Part shown: positions 57,981-64,000 of the stretch, one piece after another
How the letters are laid out: the number at the start of each line of letters is the position of its first letter
Numbering within the stretch: the first letter of the stretch is position 1
From: Lacticaseibacillus saniviri JCM 17471 = DSM 24301
GTDB lineage: Bacteria > Bacillota > Bacilli > Lactobacillales > Lactobacillaceae
DNA: 64,000 nt
NCBI RefSeq assembly: GCF_001311785.1
Contig: NZ_BBBX01000001.1
Coordinates: 248,001-312,000 of the forward strand
Reading direction: 5' to 3'
Position numbers and translations under genes: made by a program
Notes under the pieces: model-generated
Seen by the model: only the letters and a program-made list of their open reading frames with translations
Database searches by the model: none
What the model was told of the DNA's origin: nothing

Positions 57981-58588
57981 TAAATCGCCCCCTGCATCTG
58001 CTGATAAACCGGTAATAGTGCATCCACGGTGGCATGAAGTGATTGCCACAATTGCTCAGGATGGGTAAATAAGGGATCATCTTGCATAATCAAGCGGCCC
58101 ACCATGAACTCGCCCGCTTTTGTCGTCAGATACCGATGCCGCAAGAAGTCAAAATTGGCCTGAGTCAGCGGCACACCTGTTTTCTTGGTGTGATCACCTG
58201 ATAGCACCATGGTGTCACTTAGCGCCAAGATTGGTTCCTCAAGCATTTCAAAGTTTGGCCGATACGCCGTTGCCTTGGTCTCACCTAAAATTGCCGCCCA
58301 TACAAATAGCCGGTCATCCCAGAAACCAACCTCGATGTGGGGACCCATTTTGTAGCCCCGCTTATTCGGCGAGAGCGCCAACCAGGTATCCACCGGTGGA
58401 TTCTTATGGCGCCGCAAATGTTTGGCCATATGAAAATATTGTGGGGGTAAGTCGGATTGATTGGCCCACCGCGTCAACACCTCTTGACCAAATTGAACAA
58501 ACTTGGGGTCCAGCTGCGTTTGAATTTTGCCCAACCGCCCCGAAAGCGTTGGATCTTCAAAGATTGTAAAGTCAGCCGCTGTAAACAC
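57980..58588 (-). CDS. DUF1054 (UPF0637) family protein
   Basis: GTG 58588 (VFTAADFTIFEDPTLSGRLGKIQ) with GGGAG upstream; upstream codons are also open. Core segments are FVQFGQEVLTRWANQSDLPPQYFHMAKHLRRHKNPPVDTWLALSPNKRGYKMGPH (given only as landmarks at about residues 26-80) and HIEVGFWDDRLFVW. About 202 residues, complete. Function unknown. Its stop TAG overlaps the GTG of the ADP-ribosylglycohydrolase gene, so the two are coupled. Confidence 0.9.
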   Translation of the reverse strand: MFTAADFTIFEDPTLSGRLGKIQTQLDPKFVQFGQEVLTRWANQSDLPPQYFHMAKHLRRHKNPPVDTWLALSPNKRGYKMGPHIEVGFWDDRLFVWAAILGETKATAYRPNFEMLEEPILALSDTMVLSGDHTKKTGVPLTQANFDFLRHRYLTTKAGEFMVGRLIMQDDPLFTHPEQLWQSLHATVDALLPVYQQMQGAI

Positions 58589-58670
58589 GCGTGCACTCCC
58601 TTTCATGGTATACTGAACACAGATCACGATGCGATGCGCGTCATGTGCATCGCAACAAGGAGGAATTATC

Positions 58671-59114
58671 ATGGCAGATGATGAATTGCAATCACATATC
58701 AGTAAAGGATTGTATGGCACGCCTCAGACAAATCCCGACGAACGCCGGCAATACCTCGGTTCCTTGCGCGAACGAGTTGCCCTGCGCATCACCAATCAAG
58801 AAATTGCGGCATCAACGACATTTCCTGCTCTGAAAGCCGCAATTAACCAGTATCTGAATAAGGACTACCAAGTGTTGATCAACGGTAAGTTGTCTCCTGA
58901 CATCACGGCGCCATTCATCACATTGGTCAATACCAACAACATGCCGTTCACATTGATCAGTGATGACACTGCAAATCTTGACCCTGCTGGCTCTGGACTC
59001 TTGATTGTGGCCAAAGACGCCATCAACCAAGATGATATCTCGCTTCCCGAATCCGCACCTACGCCTAAGGATGACAAACCTCACTCACACGATATTTTCC
59101 ATCTCTTTGACTAA
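58671..59114 (+). CDS. YueI-like (DUF1694) family protein
   Basis: 147 residues, complete, ATG 58671 after AAGGAGG. It begins MADDELQSHISKGLYGTPQTNPDERRQYLGSLRERV. The core includes FPALKAAINQYLNKDYQVLINGKLS, with a variable acidic C-terminal tail ending HDIFHLFD. Typical YueI start and length. Function unknown. A TATACT box near 58608 is the probable -10. Divergent from the DUF1054 operon. Confidence 0.88.
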   Translation: MADDELQSHISKGLYGTPQTNPDERRQYLGSLRERVALRITNQEIAASTTFPALKAAINQYLNKDYQVLINGKLSPDITAPFITLVNTNNMPFTLISDDTANLDPAGSGLLIVAKDAINQDDISLPESAPTPKDDKPHSHDIFHLFD

Positions 59115-59155
59115 GTATACCGCAAGCATTCTGATGCTTACGATATGAATCCAAA

Positions 59156-59223
59156 ATAAATAGTCCCACGATATGCCAATGTTGAAACACTGTTCAGCAT
59201 TGAAATAACGTGGGACTATTTGC
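59156..59223. terminator. Bidirectional terminator
   Basis: AAATAGTCCCACG pairs with CGTGGGACTATTT, with an inner CAATG/CATTG stem. It is shared by the YueI-like gene and gshF. Confidence 0.85.
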
Positions 59224-59227
59224 TTGC

Positions 59228-61473
59228 TTATAAATCCTTCATCTCTGGGAACAATGCAGCCAACACAGCCCGTGTGACCCGCCGTGATTTACCCGAGTAT
59301 GGGAACAGGTGCATAAACATGGCCGGGTTATAGTTGGCCTCAATCACCGTCGCCATCCCTGCTTGGTCAGCTTGGTATGGCTGGTACAGATTAGGAATAA
59401 TCATATCAACACCGCTGATTGTCTGGCCCATTGTTTTAGCAACCTTTATCGCAAGCTTCTTATAACTCTCATCGACTTCATCGGTCATGTCATAAGAATC
59501 CCCGCCGGTTGAGATATTGCTATTGGTCAACAGGAAGGCCTGATGACCACGTGGCACCACACTGTCCGCAGTTAAGCCTTGTTCCGCTAGCACTGCGAGT
59601 TCGCGCTCGTCTAAGTGCAACTGTTGCAGTGGCTTGCGGTGCGCTTCACCACGCATCGGGTCCTGATTCTTCTTAGCGACCAGCTCGGCGACTGTGTGCT
59701 GACCATCACCAACGACATTGGCTGGAACGCGTTCCAAAATCGCATGCACATGATTAGCAACAACAAAGAAGCGATACTCGGTACCGCGCACGAACAATTC
59801 AACCAGCACATCGCCGTACCGATGCGCAAATTGAAAGGCGGTCTCAAACTCTTCCGGTGTTGGTGGCACCATGAAGAGACTGACGCCTTCACCGACATTG
59901 GCGGCATTAGGTTTGATGACCAAACTCTTATTCCGGAAACTCGTCGCAAAATCCCGTTGTGCAGATTCAAGGTCGTGATAGACCATGGCCCGAGCAACTG
60001 GCAAGCCTGCTTCACCTAACAATTGCTTAGTGACAAACTTGTTATCCACCAGCCGACTCGCCACCAAGTTATCGAGCCGGGTTTCATTACCGGCACGAAC
60101 GAGTTCCTGATGCTCGCCGTTGGTCAGGCGGATGAATTGGTCACTGCGATCGAGCACGTCAACCTTGAGCCCAATTCGCATGGCATCTTCAATCAGCATT
60201 TGGGTCGATTGTTCCATGTCGGTGAAACCGGGCAACAGGTATGGCTCATCTGTGGCCCACTGTTTGTTGGTTCGCGCCAATTGTTGGCCGACGGTTTCAA
60301 ACGCCCCGGCGGCCACTAATTTGGCCGCTGGCGTGTGTTCTGGATGCAAGACGCGATCTTGCATCGCCGTGAAGGCAGCAAATTGCGGCTTAGTGATGGT
60401 CTGTTGATTCAACCAGATGGCCATTTGATCCATCGCGTCAGCAACCTCTTGGCTACTCGTTGTCGGTGCCTGCATCGCAATTTTGTCGTTCATCCGTGCC
60501 GCAGTTGCCAACTGTTCATCGATATCCCCGGTCATCTGAGGTTGGCTCAATAAGAACCAAGCAAAATCCTGCATAAACTGCAGTTCTTGCGCATCAATCC
60601 CGGTAGCAACAAAAGGATTGAGGTCCAAGTCCCGGAATTCGAGGTAATGAATGCCCTGTGCAAGTGGCACTGAACTGCGTAACCGCACTTCTGCGTACAG
60701 TTGTGCAGGACTGATTAATTGACCACTCTCGACAGCTTGCTTCAAATCTCTGGCATAGGCCTCGACACTGCTGTAGCTGACATGCACGTGCTCATCATTG
60801 TGGTAACCGAACTGGTGACTGCTGTGCAAGGATCGCACCGGCTGTTTGGGCAGTGCCGAGTTGAAATCGGCGTTTGCCGCAGGACTAGCACCAAAAGATA
60901 GGTCAACACAAAGCGATATTTGATCCATTGCTGGGCCAAATGCAAATAAATCTGATTGCGATAATCGAGATAACTCGGCGGTGTACCTTTAAAATCCTCC
61001 GCTTCATAGAGGCGCTCGAATAATTGTTCTGGTAAACTCAAATTGAGATGAATACTGCTCATGAGCTGCGGATTAACTGCCTTGGTCTTTGCAACCAATT
61101 GTTCCCGATAAGCTAACCGCTCTGGCGTTGGGTGTGCAATCGGCACGTCATGAGGCAGTGTTGCCGGCATCGTGAGCGGCCACAGCGCCTCTGTTTGTGG
61201 TAAGCCACGCAATGCACTTGCCGTCAGTGCCTGTAATTCATCGACAGTTTGGGCCAGTACATTGGGGCTCGTGATGATCTCGAGTTGACTCTCAGCGAAA
61301 TCCGTTTGAAAATAAGGATGCGTTGCTCGATTACCCAATGCCTTTGGATGATCGGTCACAGCTAAGACGCCATGATCATCGATACGATGACTCTCGCGCT
61401 CGACGGCCACTAATGTTTGGGGGATCAACCCCGTCAGATGTGCCGCTTGAATCTTTTCCCAAATTGTTAACAC
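59228..61473 (-). CDS. gshF: Bifunctional glutamate-cysteine ligase / glutathione synthetase GshF (one frameshift)
   Basis: Makes glutathione from Glu, Cys and Gly in one polypeptide. GTG 61473 (MLTIWEKIQAAHLTGLIPQTL) follows GGAGG. The GCL half has VERESHRIDDHGVLAVTDHP and FAESQLEI. A slip near 60895 joins FVLTYL to FGASPAANADFNSALPKQP. The C-terminal ATP-grasp half has SLVIKPNAANVGEGVSLF, VELFVRGTEYRFFVV and VIEANYNPAMFMHLFPY. Joined length about 749 residues, as in other GshF proteins. Not all lactobacilli have it. Confidence 0.95.
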
Positions 61474-61552
61474 GACAATGCCTCCATTCCTGCCTGTTAT
61501 TTTAGCATATTCGGATATGGCGGCATACCTCTACACGTAGAAAGGATCGCTT

Positions 61553-62844
61553 ATGCAACAACCTCTCGCATTTCGAATGCGGCCCCAATCACTCGATGAT
61601 GTTGTCGGCCAACAACATCTGGTCGGACCGCATCAAATTATTCGCCGCATGGTGGCAGCTAAACGACTGACCTCCATGATTCTCTATGGCCCACCTGGGA
61701 CCGGTAAGACCAGTATTGCGAGCGCGATTGCTGGGACCACTCACTATGCCTTACGCACTCTAAACGCTGCCACCGATACCAAAAAGATTTGCAGGTAGTC
61801 GCTGAAGAAGCCAAGTTCAGCGGTTCGGTCGTGCTGCTTCTCGATGAAATTCATCGCCTGGATAAAACAAAACAAGATTTCTTACTGCCACACTTAGAAT
61901 CGGGCCGCATCATCTTGGTGGGCGCAACCACAGAAAATCCTTACCTCAATATTTTGCCGGCGATTCGCAGTCGGACACAGATTTTTGAAGTCTTCCCACT
62001 GACACCGGAAGATATCAGTCGTGCCATCACACGTGCGCTGGAAGATAAGGATCGTGGACTGGGCAATTATCCCGTGACGCTCACAGATGAAGCGCGAGAA
62101 TACCTGATTCACGCGACCAATGGTGATTTGCGCAGCGCATTGAATGGGCTAGAACTCGCAGTGCTGTCCACCGAAACCGTCGATGGTGCGATTACCATTA
62201 CCCAACAGGTGATGGCCGAATCCCTGCAAAAGCCCGACCTGCAAGGCGACGCAGATGGTGATGCACATTATGATTTGATTTCAGCGTTTCAAAAATCGAT
62301 TCGTGGCTCCGATGTCGACGCGGCCCTGCATTACCTCGCCCGCTTGATTGCGATTGGCGACCTCAATAGTATTTTGCGGCGCCTACTTGTCATCGCCTAT
62401 GAAGACATCGGCTTAGCGAACCCGCAGACCGCGAATCGCACATTGACCGCCATCACCGCGGCCGAGCGCTTAGGCTTACCGGAAGCACGGATTCCGCTGG
62501 CAAACGCCGTCATCGACCTGTGCTTAGCCCCTAAGAGCAACAGCGCCATCGCGGCCATCGATGCAGCTATCGCGGATGTTCAGGCTGGGCGCAGCGGCGC
62601 CATTCCTGATGCCCTGAAGGATGCCCACTACAAGGGCGCGGCCAAGCTCGGCCACGGTGTCGATTACAAATTTCCGCATGACTTCCCTGGTGATTGGGTG
62701 GCCCAGGATTACCTGCCAGAGAATATGCGCCGCGTTCACTATTATGAACCCAAAACAACGGGCAAATATGAGGCGGCCTTGAGCAAACAGCTGGCAACAC
62801 TACAGCAGATGAAGGCCCAAGCCATGCGTCAGCACAAGCCATAA
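61553..62844 (+). CDS. rarA: Replication-associated recombination ATPase RarA (one frameshift)
   Basis: AAA+ clamp-loader-like ATPase acting at stalled forks. It begins MQQPLAFRMRPQSLDDVVGQQHLV. Walker A is YGPPGTGKTSIA (about residues 45-56). The frame slips near 61792 (TKK to DLQVVAEEAKF), then Walker B LLLDEIHRLDK and sensor 1 GATTENPY follow. The C-terminal tetramerisation domain ends LPENMRRVHYYEPKTTG. Joined length about 430 residues. It lies just upstream of the 6S RNA gene. Confidence 0.95.
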
Positions 62845-62900
62845 AAATTTTAAATGTAAGCGGTGTGCTAGCGCTTGCATTCTCAAAATGAAGATGCTAC

Positions 62901-62906
62901 TATAAT
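62901..62906 (+). promoter_or_regulatory. -10 box of the 6S RNA gene
   Basis: A consensus TATAAT stands 7 bases before the presumed 6S start. A TTGCAT lies 20 bases upstream of it, longer than optimal, so the -35 is uncertain. Confidence 0.6.
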
Positions 62907-62911
62907 AGACG

Positions 62912-63100
62912 AAAGTTCTAAGGTGTACGCGCTTCCCACCTATCAGTTGACCGAACAGTATCGAGACCTTGGGATCGGAAGTGGCAATCGTCGTGCTGCT
63001 ATTTCACTTAGCGACTAAAGCGGTTGTCGTCTGAACCCACTTGCGTAATCGCGGGTTTCAACGATTCGGGAAGAGAACGGCGCCCATAGCCTTTCATTAA
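62912..63100 (+). ncRNA. ssrS: 6S RNA (Lacto-usp class)
   Basis: About 190 bases with no reading frame between rarA and a small membrane-protein gene plus usp. GCTTCCC near the 5' end pairs with GGGAAGAG near the 3' end, and GAAAG with CTTTC closes the stem, leaving a large central bubble as in 6S RNA. The Lacto-usp motif of lactic acid bacteria, found before a hypothetical gene and usp, was later recognised as 6S RNA; the context here is the same. It inhibits RNA polymerase holoenzyme in characterised species. Confidence 0.85.
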
Positions 63101-63117
63101 AAAGTATTCAAACTTTT

Positions 63118-63146
63118 GGGTCGGCCTCGTGCCGGCCTTTTTTAAT
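63118..63146 (+). terminator. Terminator after 6S RNA
   Basis: GGTCGGCCTCGTGCCGGCC forms a short GC-rich hairpin followed by TTTTTT. It lies upstream of the next ribosome site, so downstream genes need read-through or another promoter. Confidence 0.85.
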
Positions 63147-63161
63147 TTTGGAGGTTGCGTT

Positions 63162-63434
63162 GTGTTTACACTTTTATTGTCCCTATATGCTTTGGTATTA
63201 CTGGCGGTCGCATGGTATCTCTACGCGCACCGTCGCGGCCCCTTCCTGAACTTTAAGCAAGTCCCCGCTGGCTTACAACAGGCGCTCAGCAGTGTCAGTC
63301 TTGGCCTTTTGGCAGTCGCAATCCTCTGTGTTGTCGCCATCATTATGACTAACCAAGCGCTCGGCCTGATTGCATTGAGCCTGGGCGCCTTGATCATGGG
63401 TGGCCTGGGACTGATTCTCCCCCGCTTTTATTAA
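63162..63434 (+). CDS. Small membrane protein of the 6S-usp locus
   Basis: GTG 63162 (VFTLLLSLYALVLLAVAWYLYAHRRG) has TTGGAGG 7 bases upstream; the longer open frame from 63129 runs through the terminator and is not used. Three hydrophobic segments: residues 2-20, ALSSVSLGLLAVAILCVVAIIM and GLIALSLGALIMGGLGLIL. About 90 residues, complete. This is the hypothetical gene that sits between 6S RNA and usp in lactic acid bacteria. Function unknown. Confidence 0.8.
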   Translation: MFTLLLSLYALVLLAVAWYLYAHRRGPFLNFKQVPAGLQQALSSVSLGLLAVAILCVVAIIMTNQALGLIALSLGALIMGGLGLILPRFY

Positions 63435-63497
63435 TTTAGAAACTGTTTTCATTTAACTTGGCGGCCAATCTTGTACAATAAAGATGAGGTGATGAAG

Positions 63498-63987
63498 ATG
63501 TTACAACAATACAATCATATTTTAGTTGCGATCGACGGCTCCTACGAGTCTGAATTAGCTTTCAAGAAGGCAGTCGCTGTTGCTAAGCGTAATAATGCCG
63601 AACTTTACTTAATTCATATTGTGGATACTCGGGCATTCCAGAATGTCTCCAGCTTTGATTCCGCGATGGTTGAGCAGGTCACTGAAACCGCCAAGCAAAC
63701 CATGAATCAGTATGTCGAAACCGCCAAAAAGAAGGCCTCGACGATGTGAACTTCAGTATCGAATACGGCGCACCAAAGACCATTATTGCGCGTGATATGC
63801 CAAAGCAACATCAAATCGACCTCATCATGATTGGTGCGACTGGCCTCAATGGGGTTGAACGGCTCTTGATCGGTTCTGTGACCGAATACGTGACCCGCAA
63901 TGCGCCTTGTGACGTCTTAGTGGTCCGGACCGATTTGAACAATCAACCTGCCTTGGCATCCACAAAAAGCCTAAGGAAGAAAAGTGA
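63498..63987 (+). CDS. usp: Universal stress protein, UspA family (frameshifts)
   Basis: ATG 63498 (MLQQYNHILVAIDGSYESELA) follows GAGGTGATG. The fold continues AELYLIHIVDTRAFQNVSSFD. A slip near 63735 leads to LDDVNFSIEYGAPKTIIARDM. The ATP-binding motif G-2x-G-9x-G-S is visible as GATGLNGVERLLIGSVTEY. After VLVVRTDLNN a last slip near 63960 gives the likely end IHKKPKEEK with TGA 63985-63987; otherwise the frame runs off the window. Joined length about 163 residues. Third element of the 6S-membrane protein-usp locus. Confidence 0.9.
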
Positions 63988-64000
63988 TTCAGTTCACATA

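Noticed and set aside
63129-63161. Upstream start of the small membrane protein
   Set aside because: It would begin inside the 6S terminator; GTG 63162 with GGAGG is the better start.
1-64000. CRISPR array, tRNA, rRNA, insertion sequence or prophage
   Set aside because: No regular spacer-repeat pattern, no cloverleaf or rRNA segment, no transposase, integrase or phage structural gene was seen.

Overview
The window looks like a chromosomal segment of a low-to-moderate GC Firmicute of the family Lactobacillaceae. This rests on the gene order mraZ-rsmH, minD-minC-mreD-mreC-mreB-radC, folC, rex, valS, thiI-iscS, ezrA, rpsD, on the small families DUF3397, DUF4044 and DUF4811, on a GshF-type glutathione synthase, and on a 6S RNA placed before a small membrane-protein gene and a usp gene. 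The genus cannot be fixed by reading alone.

The strongest feature of the raw sequence is that most long genes, including essential ones (valS, minD, mreC, folC, ribBA, thiI), are broken by one or more single-base slips, mostly at short homopolymers, while the protein continues perfectly in the next frame. I read these as sequencing or assembly errors and give each such gene as one CDS spanning its frames, noting where the slip lies. They should not be taken as biological pseudogenes without raw reads.

Layout. 1-2.6 kb: start of the division and cell-wall cluster (rsmH, mraZ with a triple MraZ box), DUF3397, DUF4044, and thiT under a TPP riboswitch. 2.6-6.6 kb: cardiolipin synthase and an amino-acid ABC importer preceded by a T-box whose specifier reads CAC (His), followed by a second stem-I-less T-box module. 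6.6-14.1 kb: minD, minC, mreDCB, radC, a HAD hydrolase, folC and rex. 14.2-22.8 kb: valS with its own T-box, iscS-thiI, ezrA, a GAF-type methionine sulfoxide reductase and rpsD with a structured leader. 22.9-34.2 kb: mixed functions, including an orphan small gene, a DUF2975 protein, a MerR-MFS-DUF4811 efflux locus, tex, a CadD-type exporter, a GNAT, a DUF2798 protein, a B3/4-domain protein and a GT-C glycosyltransferase.

34.3-46.3 kb is an accessory redox and electrophile-stress region: MarR, LysR and two MerR regulators with short-chain dehydrogenases, three flavodoxins (one membrane-anchored), a cupin, a carboxymuconolactone decarboxylase-like protein, two paralogous aldo-keto reductases and a second MFS pump. 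One MerR protein appears to control four promoters that all carry the same CTTGAAG-N4-CTTCAAG-type operator inside a 19-bp spacer; the other sits by a different operator in the same geometry.

46.4-50.4 kb holds a metal and redox operon (P1B ATPase with an unusual CPG motif, HMA chaperone, Dps-like protein, FLP-type Crp/Fnr regulator), a small membrane protein, and a 196-bp highly self-complementary element. 50.4-54 kb is the riboflavin operon ribD-ribE-ribBA-ribH under an FMN riboswitch. 54-64 kb holds pepN, a YdeI/OmdA-like protein, an ADP-ribosylglycohydrolase, a DUF1054 protein, a YueI-like protein, gshF, rarA, 6S RNA, a small membrane protein and a universal stress protein. I saw no CRISPR array, rRNA, tRNA, insertion sequence or prophage gene.
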